Shown: in pieces, positions 8,571 to 17,011 of the stretch
How the letters are laid out: each line of letters opens with the position of its first letter
Numbering within the stretch: position 1 is the first letter of the stretch
Source: Streptomyces sp. NBC_00237
Lineage (GTDB): Bacteria; Actinomycetota; Actinomycetes; Streptomycetales; Streptomycetaceae
Direction: 5' to 3'
Assembly: GCF_026342435.1 (NCBI RefSeq)
Contig: NZ_JAPEMT010000002.1
Location: 2,542,001 to 2,606,000 of the forward strand
DNA: 64,000 nt
Notes under the pieces: model-generated
The model's input: only the letters and a program-made list of their open reading frames with translations
What the model was told of the DNA's origin: nothing
Databases searched by the model: none
Made by a program: the position numbers and the translations under genes

Positions 8571-8608
8571 GTGCTCGAACGGTCTGCGTGCTCTGCGTGC
8601 TCGAACGG
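8571..8608. repeat. 12-bp direct repeat upstream of purN
   Basis: GTGCTCGAACGG occurs at 8571-8582 and 8597-8608, a 26-bp period, 29-66 nt upstream of the purN start. Paired exact sites on a near-helical period are a candidate operator; no known regulator motif was recognised. Confidence 0.4.
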
Positions 8609-8885
8609 GGCTTTGTGGGGTCGTACGAATGAATCGCACGCCGACATACGGGGAACCCTACGAAGGCGCCGAACGTCAGCAACGATACCGGCACACCGGC
8701 CCGCCCCCACGGGACGGGTGCACGGGCGCCAGGTAGCGTCAGGGCAGGACTCGCGTCCCGTCGCAGGCCCCGGCGTCAGACCGGACCGGCGACGGGCGGA
8801 GCACCACACGACACATGACCTTCCGCACCGCGGAGCACAACGCTCCGGGCCCCGTCGGAAGGTCCGAGGGGAAGACGTTCACCAG

Positions 8886-9713
8886 ATGACGGACCGACGC
8901 CGCCACGCGGCCCCGAGCCGCCACCCGTTCCCGCTGCCGCAGCCCTCGGCCGGTGGGGGGCTTCTGCTGCGGGAACGCAAGGGCGGCGGGGAAACGGAGG
9001 CTTCGGGGGCCCGCCCCTCGCAGGACTCCCAGGACTCCCAGGGCTCCGCCCGGAACTCCCCGGAGGACAACCCGTTCGCACCGCCGCCGGAGGGCACTCC
9101 GGACCAGCCGTGGCAACCCCGCAAGCCCTCCGGCTCCTCCTCCGACTCCTCCTCTTCCTCCGACTCCTCATCGGGCGGCTGGGGCAACCGGTGGAGCAAC
9201 CGTCAGCCGGGCCGGGGCAACGGCGGCTTCGGCGGCCCGCAGCAGCCTTCGGGCCGGGGCCAGAACGGTCCCGAGAACCAGGAGGGCGGACCGGGCACGG
9301 GCCTGCGCTGGGACCCGACGGACCCGGTGCAGAGGCGTGCCCGGTACGCGCTCCTCGCCGGTATGTGGGCGTTCTTCTTCGCGGTGTTCACGCAGCGCGA
9401 GATCGCGCTGCTGCTGGGCGCGCTGGCGCTGTACTGGGGCATCAGCTCCCTGCGCGACCGCAAGAAGCCGGAGCCTTCGGCCACTCCCCCGGCCACTCCC
9501 CCGATGAGCACCCGCCCGCAGACGACGGCGGCCGTGAGCGGACTGGTGACGGCGGGGCTGGCGCTGGCGATCGTGGCGGCGACGTTCACGGTGCAGATGG
9601 TGTACCGGGACTACTACACGTGCGTGGCGGACTCCCTGACGAAGTCGGCCCAGGTCTCGTGCAACGAGGAACTGCCGAAGTCACTGGTGCCGGTGTTCGG
9701 CGTGAAGGAATAG
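8886..9713 (+). CDS. Membrane protein with disordered Ser/Gly-rich N-terminus
   Basis: The protein is 275 aa. Residues 1-140 are low complexity (Ser, Gly, Pro, Gln; includes a poly-Ser stretch) and probably cytoplasmic and disordered. Three hydrophobic segments follow: YALLAGMWAFFFAVF plus IALLLGALALYWGISS, a Pro-rich linker with two PPATPP copies, then VSGLVTAGLALAIVAATFTV. The C-terminus has two Cys (YYTCVADSL and VSCNEEL) that could face outward. This is the kind of conserved actinobacterial integral membrane protein often found beside purN. The start is uncertain: ATG 8886 is the best in-frame codon, with GGGGA about 13 nt upstream. No function can be assigned. Confidence 0.7.
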   Translation: MTDRRRHAAPSRHPFPLPQPSAGGGLLLRERKGGGETEASGARPSQDSQDSQGSARNSPEDNPFAPPPEGTPDQPWQPRKPSGSSSDSSSSSDSSSGGWGNRWSNRQPGRGNGGFGGPQQPSGRGQNGPENQEGGPGTGLRWDPTDPVQRRARYALLAGMWAFFFAVFTQREIALLLGALALYWGISSLRDRKKPEPSATPPATPPMSTRPQTTAAVSGLVTAGLALAIVAATFTVQMVYRDYYTCVADSLTKSAQVSCNEELPKSLVPVFGVKE

Positions 9714-9752
9714 GGCTCCGGGCCCCACAGGATTCTCCGGGCCCCGCAGGGT

Positions 9753-11504
9753 TCAGGGAAGGGGCGGGGAGGGGTGATCCCCCGCCGAAGGCGGAACTCC
9801 CTCCCCCTCCTCCCGCACCTCCGCCATCAATCCCCCGGACGCCTCCCGCAAAGCCGCCCACCGCACCTCCCGCGCCCCACTGTCGTGCCACGCCCCACCC
9901 TCCCCAGGCATCCCCTGCCCGGGAGGAGCGGGCGGCACAAGCGGAACCGGCGGAACCGGAACAAGCTCCACCTGCAACGGAGTTGCCTGCTCCCCAGTGT
10001 CCGGAGCGAATCCGGGAGAAGCCGAGACCGAGGCCGAAGCATCCGGAGCGAATGCCGGAGATGCCGAGGCCGAAGCCGAAGCAACCGGAGCGAACCCCGG
10101 AAAAGCCGAAGCCGAAGCCGCAGCCGCGACGGGCCCCGGAACCGGATCCGAAGCCACCACCCGCCAAACTCTCCGCTCCCGCACCCTCCACCCCCGCACC
10201 CCCAGAGCCACCGGCACCCCCACTCCCACCACCCACCCCACCACGCCCAACCCCGCCGCCCACCCCACCGGCCCGAACGCCGCCAGCCGTTCCACGCCGA
10301 GCGGCCCGCCCGACGCCGCCGCGAGCACCGCCGTCATCGCCCCGCACCCCACCCCCGCGAGGATCACCGCCCCGGCCGTCTGCCGCCGCCCCCACGCCTC
10401 TTCCCGTACGGAATAGACCGGCGCGGCCACCCTCACCGTCAACCACGCCACGACCACGGCGGCCACCAACGGCACCCCCGAAGCGGCCCAGTTGACGGCA
10501 GTCCCCCGCCCCTCCCCCGGCAGCGCCGCCAGCAACGGGAAGTGCGGAACCGCCCCCGCCGCACCCACCGCACCCAACGGGCCGACCGTCGCCCCGACTC
10601 CCACCTCGAACCCCACTCCCACTCCGTAACAAGCCCCCCACACAGCCGCGTTCGGCACCAACGCCAGTGCCAGCGCCAGCACCCCGAACCGCCCCGACCA
10701 CTCCCCCGCGAGCCGTACGAACGACTCCTGCGCCAGGTCCGCGTGCCACCCCAGCGACACCCCGACGACCAGCGCCCCGCCGCCCACGAGCACCGCCGTC
10801 CCGGCGGCCGCCGCCCGCGCCGCCGTCGCGAGCAGGGGGCGCGCGAAGGCCGCCCGTACGCCTGCCGGAACCCACCGGGGCAACGGCCCGTGCGGCCTTC
10901 CGTACGCGGTCCACACCCCCACAGCCGCAGCGCCACCCACCACCAGGGGCACGTGCAGCACCACACTCCCCACCGTCGCAGGCAGCGGCCCCCCGGCCGC
11001 GTACACCGCGGCCAGTGCCCCTACCAGCAGGTACCCGACCGTCACTCCGCCGAATGCCTCCCAGCCAGAGGCCCGGGGAGCCACCTCCTCCCCGTCCTCC
11101 CCCTCCTCGCACGCGTCCCGCGCCGCCCGATGGGCCAGCCACAACGGCAGTACGGAGCACAGCAGCGGGGTCAGTCCCACCGGCGCGGCGACGCCGCCGA
11201 GGGTGTCCGTACGCACCAGATCCGCACCGTGCGCGAGCAGCCACACCCCGGCCGCGACGCGCAGCGCCGCACCCGCCCCCGCGTCCGGATACGGCGAACT
11301 GATCCACAGCACCATCACCAGCACCGCGAACGCCCCGAGCCCCAGCCCGGCGGCCAGCCCACCGCGCACCAGACACACGACCCACGCGGTACCGCGCCCG
11401 CCCGCCGTCGCCCGCTGCTCCTCCGGCTCGCGCGGCCCGGGATACGGCTCCTGCTGCGGGCCCTGCGGCAACGGCTGCTGCTCGGTCACTGGATTCGGGT
11501 TCAC
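9753..11504 (-). CDS. DUF6350 / PerM-like polytopic membrane protein with long repeat-rich tail
   Basis: The protein is 583 aa. After a Pro/Gln-rich N-terminus come about nine or ten hydrophobic helices (for example LGAFAVLVMVLWISS, GGVTVGYLLVGALAAVYAA, VILAGVGCGAMTAVLAAA, GLGVVGWVVGVGVPVALGVRGW). The length and placement between purN and sucD fit the DUF6350 family, named cell division protein PerM in mycobacteria. From about residue 450 the tail is a low-complexity repeat of ASASxSPxFAPD-type units, followed by a Pro-rich end. The start at GTG 11504 is not supported by a clear ribosome site. It shares a 158-bp divergent region with the XRE/sigma-like gene. A long reading frame in another frame (about 9586-11526) is rejected. 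Confidence 0.75.
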   Translation of the reverse strand: MNPNPVTEQQPLPQGPQQEPYPGPREPEEQRATAGGRGTAWVVCLVRGGLAAGLGLGAFAVLVMVLWISSPYPDAGAGAALRVAAGVWLLAHGADLVRTDTLGGVAAPVGLTPLLCSVLPLWLAHRAARDACEEGEDGEEVAPRASGWEAFGGVTVGYLLVGALAAVYAAGGPLPATVGSVVLHVPLVVGGAAAVGVWTAYGRPHGPLPRWVPAGVRAAFARPLLATAARAAAAGTAVLVGGGALVVGVSLGWHADLAQESFVRLAGEWSGRFGVLALALALVPNAAVWGACYGVGVGFEVGVGATVGPLGAVGAAGAVPHFPLLAALPGEGRGTAVNWAASGVPLVAAVVVAWLTVRVAAPVYSVREEAWGRRQTAGAVILAGVGCGAMTAVLAAASGGPLGVERLAAFGPVGWAAGLGVVGWVVGVGVPVALGVRGWRVRERRVWRVVASDPVPGPVAAAASASAFPGFAPVASASASASPAFAPDASASVSASPGFAPDTGEQATPLQVELVPVPPVPLVPPAPPGQGMPGEGGAWHDSGAREVRWAALREASGGLMAEVREEGEGVPPSAGDHPSPPLP

Positions 11505-11662
11505 GCGGCCATGCTGCCCACGACACGCGCCATCTTCACGTAACGGGTGGATGGCCGACGTGTCGCCCAATATACGTTTATGTACTTTTTCGTCCGCCGT
11601 ACCGCTACGGGAACTTCGGGGAACACATCCACTGCGTCGCGCGCCACGGGGGTGACCGTCCG

Positions 11663-13249
11663 ATGACCCGGACCACTCGTTCCACCCCCGCACCCCCCGC
11701 AGTCGACCTGCCCGCCCCGAAGGAACGCCGCAGACTGCGCGAGGCGAAGGCGCTGTCCCAGGCGCAGGTGGCGGAGATCGTGGGCGTCACCCGCGAAACG
11801 GTCCGCTCCTGGGAACTCGGCCGCACCACCCCCCGAGGCCGCAAACGCGAGCTCTACGCCCGCCTCCTCGCCACCATCACCACCGAACTCACCACCCACG
11901 GCCAAGCAACCCCTGTCCGCACCCCACCCCCCTCACCAAGCCCCCTCACCCAACCGACCCCCTCACCGAGCCCCTCGGCGCGGCCAACCCCCTCGCCGAG
12001 CCCCCCGGCGCGGCCAACCCCCTCGCCTAGCCCCCTTGGGCGGCGGGGCCGCCCCCCGGGGGCGAGTGGGGCATCCCCTGCTCGAACGGAGTTGAGAGCT
12101 TGGGGAAGGGCGGGCAAGGGGGCGGCCCCCGGCGGAGCCGAACCCCTCGCCCCCGCCCACGCCACCACCGCCCCACCCACCGACACCCCGCACCCCACCA
12201 CCGGCCCACCCTCCGACACCCCGCACCCCACCACCTCCCACCCCACCCCCGACGAGGTCGAACCCCTCACCCCCACCCGCCCCGCCACGGTCACACCCAC
12301 CGACGAGGTCGAGCCCCCCACCCCCACCCCCTCCGAAGCCTTCGACGACCTCTACACCCACACCGCCCCCTCCCTCCTCCGCCAGACCTACCTCCTCACC
12401 GGCCGCCACCGCCTCTCCCACGAGTCCGTCGAACGCGCCTTCCACCTCGCCTGGCAACGCTGGCCCGAGGTCGCGACGGACCGCGACCCCACCGGCTGGG
12501 TCCGCGCGGCGGCGTACGAGTACGCGATGTCCCCCTGGCACCGCCTCCGCCCGAGCCACAAACACACCAACCTCCCCCCCACGGACACGGACGCGTCAGC
12601 AACCCCGAAGCCGAACGCAAGGGCAAGGGCAAGGGCAAGGGCAAAGACGAAGCCAAACGCCAAGGCGAACGCGAACGCGACCCCCACCCCCACCCCACCC
12701 CCCCGCGCCCTCCTCGAAGCCCTCCTCCAGCTCCCACCCCCCTACCGCCGCACCCTCGTCCTCTACGACGGCCTCGGCCTCGACCTCCCCGAGACCGCCG
12801 CCGAGACCGAAGCCACCACCCCCGCCACCGCCCACCGCCTGGAACACGCCCGTACGGTCGTCGCCCAGAAGCTCCCGGAACTGGCCGAGGCCCACACCCC
12901 CGCCGAGCAGTCCGCCCTCTTGCAGGAACGTCTCAGCACCCTGGCCGCCGCCCAGCCGGTCGACGCCCTGCCGACGGGCGACGCGGTCCGTACCCGCAGC
13001 GAACGCAAGACCCGCTTCTGGACCCGCGCGGCCATCGCCTTCACCACGCTCATCGTCGGCGCGACGGCCTTCACGCTGGCCACGGCCCCGACCCAGTACG
13101 AGGCCCCCCGGCCCCCCGGCGAGCCCGTCGGCGGTGTCCCGGCGCACAGCGGCCCCCAGCGCCTCACCGTCCAGGACCAAAAGCTCCGCGCCAAACTCCG
13201 CGCCGAACCCACGAACGGCCCGGAACGCCTGGTCCCCCAGACCCGCTGA
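11663..13249 (+). CDS. XRE-type HTH / sigma-70-like / single membrane helix fusion protein
   Basis: The protein is 528 aa. An XRE-type helix-turn-helix lies at 22-70 (LREAKALSQAQVAEIV, TRETVRSWELGR). A long Pro/Ser/Thr linker spans 80-225. Residues 226-300 resemble ECF sigma region 2 (AFDDLYTHTAPSLLRQTYLL, VERAFHLAWQRW, WVRAAAYEYAM). A basic Arg-Ala linker (317-340) leads to a region-4-like segment (ALLEALLQLPPPYRRTLVLYDGLGLDLPETAAE, to about 410). A membrane helix follows (about 453-475) and a short outer tail. Such a protein would be a membrane-tethered transcription regulator. A dispersed intergenic repeat lies inside the linker. RNA polymerase binding is not shown. Confidence 0.75.
   Translation: MTRTTRSTPAPPAVDLPAPKERRRLREAKALSQAQVAEIVGVTRETVRSWELGRTTPRGRKRELYARLLATITTELTTHGQATPVRTPPPSPSPLTQPTPSPSPSARPTPSPSPPARPTPSPSPLGRRGRPPGASGASPARTELRAWGRAGKGAAPGGAEPLAPAHATTAPPTDTPHPTTGPPSDTPHPTTSHPTPDEVEPLTPTRPATVTPTDEVEPPTPTPSEAFDDLYTHTAPSLLRQTYLLTGRHRLSHESVERAFHLAWQRWPEVATDRDPTGWVRAAAYEYAMSPWHRLRPSHKHTNLPPTDTDASATPKPNARARARARAKTKPNAKANANATPTPTPPPRALLEALLQLPPPYRRTLVLYDGLGLDLPETAAETEATTPATAHRLEHARTVVAQKLPELAEAHTPAEQSALLQERLSTLAAAQPVDALPTGDAVRTRSERKTRFWTRAAIAFTTLIVGATAFTLATAPTQYEAPRPPGEPVGGVPAHSGPQRLTVQDQKLRAKLRAEPTNGPERLVPQTR
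12024..12130. repeat. Dispersed composite repeat inside a coding linker (copy 1)
   Basis: Positions 12024-12064 (41 bp, GC-rich and self-complementary) are identical to 22973-23013. Positions 12108-12130 (23 bp) are identical to 23018-23040. The spacer is 43 bp here and 4 bp in the other copy. Here the element is translated, giving LGRRGRPPGA and AGKGAAPGG in the protein linker. Confidence 0.8.
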
Positions 13250-13274
13250 GCCCCCGGCGCGACCGCCCCGGACA

Positions 13275-13320
13275 ACGCGGAAGGCCCGCACCCCGGATTC
13301 GGGGTGCGGGCCTTCCGCGT
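13275..13320. terminator. Strong bidirectional terminator
   Basis: A perfect 20-bp inverted repeat with a 6-nt loop (13275-13294 with 13301-13320) lies between the XRE/sigma-like gene and the converging sucD. Confidence 0.9.
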
Positions 13321-13363
13321 ACGACAAACAGCACTACAAGCGCCTGGGCGCCCAGCGCGATGC

Positions 13364-14248
13364 TCAGCCAGCGAGGATCGCGCGCGCCAGCTTCGCCGTC
13401 TCGGTCGGCGTCTTGCCGACCTTGACGCCGGCGGCCTCAAGGGCCTCCTTCTTCGCCTGGGCGGTGCCCGACGAACCCGACACGATCGCGCCCGCGTGAC
13501 CCATCGTCTTGCCCTCGGGGGCGGTGAAGCCCGCGACGTAGCCGACGACCGGCTTGGTCACGTTCTTCGCGATGTAGTCGGCCGCACGCTCCTCGGCGTC
13601 GCCGCCGATCTCGCCGATCATGACGATGAGCTCGGTCTCCGGGTCCGCCTCGAACGCCGCGAGGGCGTCGATGTGCGTGGTGCCGATGACCGGGTCGCCA
13701 CCGATGCCGACGGCGGAGGTGAAGCCGATGTCACGGAGCTCGTACATCATCTGGTACGTCAGCGTGCCGGACTTCGAGACCAGGCCGATCTTGCCGGGCT
13801 TGGTGATGTCGCCCGGGATGATGCCGGCGTTGGACTGACCCGGGGTGATGAGACCGGGGCAGTTCGGGCCGATGATGCGGGTCTTGTTGCCCTTGGCCGA
13901 CGCGTACGCCCAGAAGGCGGCCGAGTCGTGGACCGCGATGCCCTCGGTGATGACGACGGCAAGGGGGATCTCCGCGTCGATCGCCTCGACGACGGCGGCC
14001 TTGGCGAACGCCGGCGGCACGAAGAGGACGGACACGTCGGCGCCCGTCTTCTCCATCGCCTCGGCGACGGAGCCGAAGACCGGAACCTCGGTGCCGTCGA
14101 AGTCGACGGACGTACCGGCCTTGCGCGGGTTGACGCCACCGACGATGTTGGTGCCGTCGGCCAGCATGAGCTTGGTGTGCTTCATGCCCGTGGCACCGGT
14201 CATGCCCTGGACGATGACCTTGCTGTCCTTGGTGAGGAAGATAGCCAT
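13364..14248 (-). CDS. sucD: Succinyl-CoA synthetase (succinate-CoA ligase) alpha subunit
   Basis: The 294-aa protein pairs with SucC to interconvert succinyl-CoA and succinate with NTP formation in the TCA cycle. The CoA-binding N-terminus shows VIVQGMTGATGMKHT and VGGVNPRKAGT. Further motifs are GPNCPGLITPGQ and the phosphohistidine loop GHAGAIVSGSSGTA. It starts 21 bp after the sucC stop and ends at a strong terminator, so it is the last gene of the sucC-sucD operon. Confidence 0.97.
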   Translation of the reverse strand: MAIFLTKDSKVIVQGMTGATGMKHTKLMLADGTNIVGGVNPRKAGTSVDFDGTEVPVFGSVAEAMEKTGADVSVLFVPPAFAKAAVVEAIDAEIPLAVVITEGIAVHDSAAFWAYASAKGNKTRIIGPNCPGLITPGQSNAGIIPGDITKPGKIGLVSKSGTLTYQMMYELRDIGFTSAVGIGGDPVIGTTHIDALAAFEADPETELIVMIGEIGGDAEERAADYIAKNVTKPVVGYVAGFTAPEGKTMGHAGAIVSGSSGTAQAKKEALEAAGVKVGKTPTETAKLARAILAG

Positions 14249-14269
14249 GGTGTTTGGAGTCCCTCTTCC

Positions 14270-15451
14270 TTACTTCGCAGCTGCGGCGAGCTCGGCGGCC
14301 TTGTCGGCCGCGCCGTCCATGGTGTCCACGCGCTGCACGAGCGGGTGGTTGGCGTCCGAGAGGATCTTGCGACCCAGCTCGGCGTTGTTGCCGTCGAGAC
14401 GGACAACGAGGGGCTTGGTGACTTCCTCGCCCTTCGACTTCAGCAGCTCAAGAGCCTGGACGATGCCGTTGGCGACCTCGTCACAGGCGGTGATGCCACC
14501 GAAGACGTTGACGAACACGGACTTGACGTCCGGGTCGCCGAGGATGATCTCCAGGCCGTTCGCCATGACCTCGGCGGAGGCGCCGCCACCGATGTCGAGG
14601 AAGTTGGCGGGCTTCACGTTGCCGTGGTTCTCACCGGCGTACGCGACGACGTCGAGGGTGCTCATCACGAGACCCGCGCCGTTGCCGATGATGCCGACCT
14701 CACCGTCGAGCTTGACGTAGTTGAGGTTCTTGGCCTTGGCGGCGGCTTCGAGGGGGTTGGCCGCGGCCTTGTCCTCAAGCGCCTCGTGGTCGGGCTGACG
14801 GAAGTCGGCGTTCTCGTCGAGAGACACCTTGCCGTCCAGCGCCAGGATGCGGCCGTCCTTGGTCTTGACCAGCGGGTTCACCTCGACGAGGAGCGCGTCC
14901 TCGGCGACGAAGGTGTCCCACAGGGTCACCATGGCCTCGGCGACGCCCTCGGCCACGTCGGCCGGGAACTTCGCCAGGGCCACGATCTCGCGGGCCTTGA
15001 CGATGTCGACGCCGTCCACGGCGTTGACCGGGACCTTCGCGAGGGCCTCGGGGGTCTTCTCCGCGACCTCCTCGATGTCCATGCCGCCCTGCACCGAGGC
15101 CATGGCCAGGAAGGTGCGGTTGGTGCGGTCGAGGAGGTACGAGACGTAGTACTCCGCCTCGATCTCCGGGGACAGCTCGGCGATCATCACCTTGTGGACC
15201 GTGTGGCCCTTGATGTCCATGCCGAGGATGTCGGTGGCGCGGGCCACCGCCTCGTCGGCGTTGGCGGCGAGCTTCACGCCACCGGCCTTGCCTCGGCCGC
15301 CGACCTTCACCTGCGCCTTGACGACCGACTTGCCGCCCAGACGCTCAGTGGCCTCGCGCGCCGCCTCAGGCGTTTCAATGACTTCGCCGGCCAGCACCGG
15401 TACACCGTGCTTGGCGAAGAGGTCCCTCGCCTGGTACTCGAACAGGTCCAC
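14270..15451 (-). CDS. sucC: Succinyl-CoA synthetase beta subunit
   Basis: The 393-aa protein is of family length. The ATP-grasp N-terminus is seen as MDLFEYQARDLFAKHGVPV, KAQVKVGGRGKAGGVK and YYVSYLLDR. The C-terminal ligase domain shows GNGAGLVMSTLD, FLDIGGGAS and FVNVFGGITACDEVA. It is the first gene of the operon, with sucD 21 bp downstream. About 250 bp upstream separate it from the VWA gene remnant on the same strand; that stretch holds two inverted repeats that could be operators. Confidence 0.97.
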   Translation of the reverse strand: MDLFEYQARDLFAKHGVPVLAGEVIETPEAAREATERLGGKSVVKAQVKVGGRGKAGGVKLAANADEAVARATDILGMDIKGHTVHKVMIAELSPEIEAEYYVSYLLDRTNRTFLAMASVQGGMDIEEVAEKTPEALAKVPVNAVDGVDIVKAREIVALAKFPADVAEGVAEAMVTLWDTFVAEDALLVEVNPLVKTKDGRILALDGKVSLDENADFRQPDHEALEDKAAANPLEAAAKAKNLNYVKLDGEVGIIGNGAGLVMSTLDVVAYAGENHGNVKPANFLDIGGGASAEVMANGLEIILGDPDVKSVFVNVFGGITACDEVANGIVQALELLKSKGEEVTKPLVVRLDGNNAELGRKILSDANHPLVQRVDTMDGAADKAAELAAAAK

Positions 15452-15605
15452 GCGCGTCCGTCCCTTTTCTGAAGATCGCGGGTTCTGGTGATCGCGTTGC
15501 GTTCAATGCGATGGGCGTGCCGCGAAGGCAACGTGACGGCGCTGTCACAAGGGAGGCGTACACGATGTCCGGTACGCGGCATGTCCGTCTCGCAGGTTAT
15601 CCCCG

Positions 15606-15653
15606 AGGGACGTTGGTCCCTAAATCGCAGGTCACACCTGAACGGTGATACCT
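15606..15653 (-). promoter_or_regulatory. Candidate sucC promoter and operators
   Basis: On the minus strand, TTTAGG and GATAAC are spaced 17 bp (a weak -35/-10 pair near 15596-15624). A 16-bp inverted repeat at 15606-15621 (AGGGAC-N4-GTCCCT) falls between them. Just upstream, 15629-15653 is a second inverted repeat of form AGGTnnCACC-N5-GGTGnnACCT. Two symmetric sites in the sucC upstream region suggest repressor or activator binding. The regulator is unknown. Confidence 0.4.
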
Positions 15654-15701
15654 GTCACAGAGTGCCGCCCAGAACCCCGATCGGTGTCACTCAGTGTCCG
15701 A

Positions 15702-15877
15702 TCATGCGGTCTCCGGTACCGGTATGGGTCGCTTCTCGATCGCCGCCGCCATGACCTCGGGCTGCATCACCCCGGGGGCACCCCCCGAACCCCCGGCCGG
15801 TCCCACGCCGGTCCAGGTCAGCCCGCGTCCGGTATCGGCAGCGGCCGCTTCTCGATCGCCGCCGCCATCACCTCGGG
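15702..15877 (-). repeat. Duplicated 3-prime tail of the VWA gene
   Basis: The last 60 bp of the VWA gene (15818-15877, encoding PEVMAAAIEKRPLPIPDAG and stop) recur at 15702-15761 with 49 of 60 bases identical (encoding PEVMAAAIEKRPIPVPETA and stop). A 22-bp exact core is at 15731-15752 and 15847-15868. The offset of 116 bp puts the second copy out of frame with the first. A one-base shift just before the first stop would read continuously into it. Confidence 0.85.
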
Positions 15878-17011
15878 GAACAGGTCCGGGGTGCAGGCGA
15901 AGGCGGGGGCGCCGAGGGCGGCCAGAGCCGCCGCGTGCTCGCGGTCGTAGGCCGGGGCTCCCTCGTCGGAGAGTGCGAGCAGGGTGACGAACTGCACGCC
16001 GGACGCCTTCATCGCCGCGACCCGCTTGAGCATCTCGTCGCGGATGCCTCCCTCGTACAGGTCGCTGATCAGTACGACCACGGTGTCGGCCGGTCGGGTG
16101 ATCTGCGACTGGCAGTAGGCGAGCGCCCGGTTGATGTCGGTGCCGCCGCCGAGCTGGGTGCCGAACAGCACGTCCACCGGGTCGTCCAACTGGTCGGTGA
16201 GGTCCACGACCGCCGTGTCGAACACGACGAGCCGGGTCTGGATCGACCGCATCGAGGCGAGCACCGCCCCGAACACGGACGCGTAGACCACGGACGCCGC
16301 CATCGAACCGGACTGGTCGATGCAGAGGACGACCTCCTTCTTGACGGACCGGGACGCCCGCCCGTACCCGATCAGCCGTTCCGGCACGATCGTCCCCTGC
16401 TCGGGAAGGTAGTTCTTCAGGTTGGCCCGAATGGTGCGGTCCCAGTCGATGTCGTGGTGCCGGGGCCGGTTGACGCGGGCGCTGCGGTCGAGCGCGCCGG
16501 TGAGGGTGGCGCGGGTGCGGGTGGCGAGGCGCTTCTCCAGGTCCTCGACGACCTTGCGGACGACGGCGCGGGCGGTCTCCTTGGTCGTCTCGGGCATCGC
16601 CTTGTTGAGGGAGAGGAGGGTGCCGACGAGGTGGACGTCGGCCTCGACGGCGTCGAGCATCTCCGGCTCCAGGAGCAGCGCGGCCAGACCGAGCCGCTCG
16701 ATGGCGTCGCGCTGCATGACCTGGACGACGGAGCTGGGGAAGTACGTCCGGATGTCGCCGAGCCAGCGGGCGACGGAGGGCGCGGACGCCCCGAGCCCCG
16801 CGGACCGGTCGGTGTTCCGCCCGCCTCGGCCGTTCTGCTTCGGACCGGACTCCGCGCCGCCGTAGAGCGCGGTGAGGGCGCCGTCCATCGCGGCGTCCTG
16901 CCCGGAGAGCGGGTGTCCGGTGCCGTCGGCGGACTCCCCACCGAGGACCATCCGCCAACGCCGGAGCCGCTCGTCGGCCGCCGTGCGGGACGCGTCTGTC
17001 GTCGCGGTCAT
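15818..17011 (-). CDS. VWA-domain protein of a MoxR/DUF5682/SWIM module (YehP-like)
   Basis: The 397-aa protein has a helical N-terminal half (about 1-220) and a C-terminal von Willebrand A domain. The metal-ion-dependent adhesion site is intact: DQSGS (232-236), a Thr-Asp in GGGTDIN (288-294), and a later Asp in LISDLYEGG. VWA proteins beside MoxR ATPases act as adaptors in chaperone- or chelatase-like complexes; the partners here are the MoxR and DUF5682 proteins. The ATG overlaps the DUF5682 stop by 4 bp (ATGA), so it is the last gene of a coupled operon. An out-of-frame copy of its 3-prime end follows the stop. It is similar in plan to E. coli YehP. Cytoplasmic; substrate unknown. Confidence 0.85.
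   Translation of the reverse strand: MTATTDASRTAADERLRRWRMVLGGESADGTGHPLSGQDAAMDGALTALYGGAESGPKQNGRGGRNTDRSAGLGASAPSVARWLGDIRTYFPSSVVQVMQRDAIERLGLAALLLEPEMLDAVEADVHLVGTLLSLNKAMPETTKETARAVVRKVVEDLEKRLATRTRATLTGALDRSARVNRPRHHDIDWDRTIRANLKNYLPEQGTIVPERLIGYGRASRSVKKEVVLCIDQSGSMAASVVYASVFGAVLASMRSIQTRLVVFDTAVVDLTDQLDDPVDVLFGTQLGGGTDINRALAYCQSQITRPADTVVVLISDLYEGGIRDEMLKRVAAMKASGVQFVTLLALSDEGAPAYDREHAAALAALGAPAFACTPDLFPEVMAAAIEKRPLPIPDAG

Noticed and set aside
9586..11526. 646-codon minus-strand frame over the PerM-like gene
   Set aside because: Gly/Arg/Ala-only composition without domains. The frame with membrane helices is the real one.
11605..11640. ECF-type promoter (GGAAC ... CGTC)
   Set aside because: Spacing between the blocks is about 19-20 or 10 bp, not the usual 16-17.
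13304..15472. 722-codon plus-strand frame opposite sucC and sucD
   Set aside because: Antisense shadow of two well-identified genes.
15702..16958. Alternative minus-strand frame through the VWA gene to the second tail
   Set aside because: Shadow composition in the VWA region; only its last 20 codons look coding. It is reported as a duplicated tail, not a gene.
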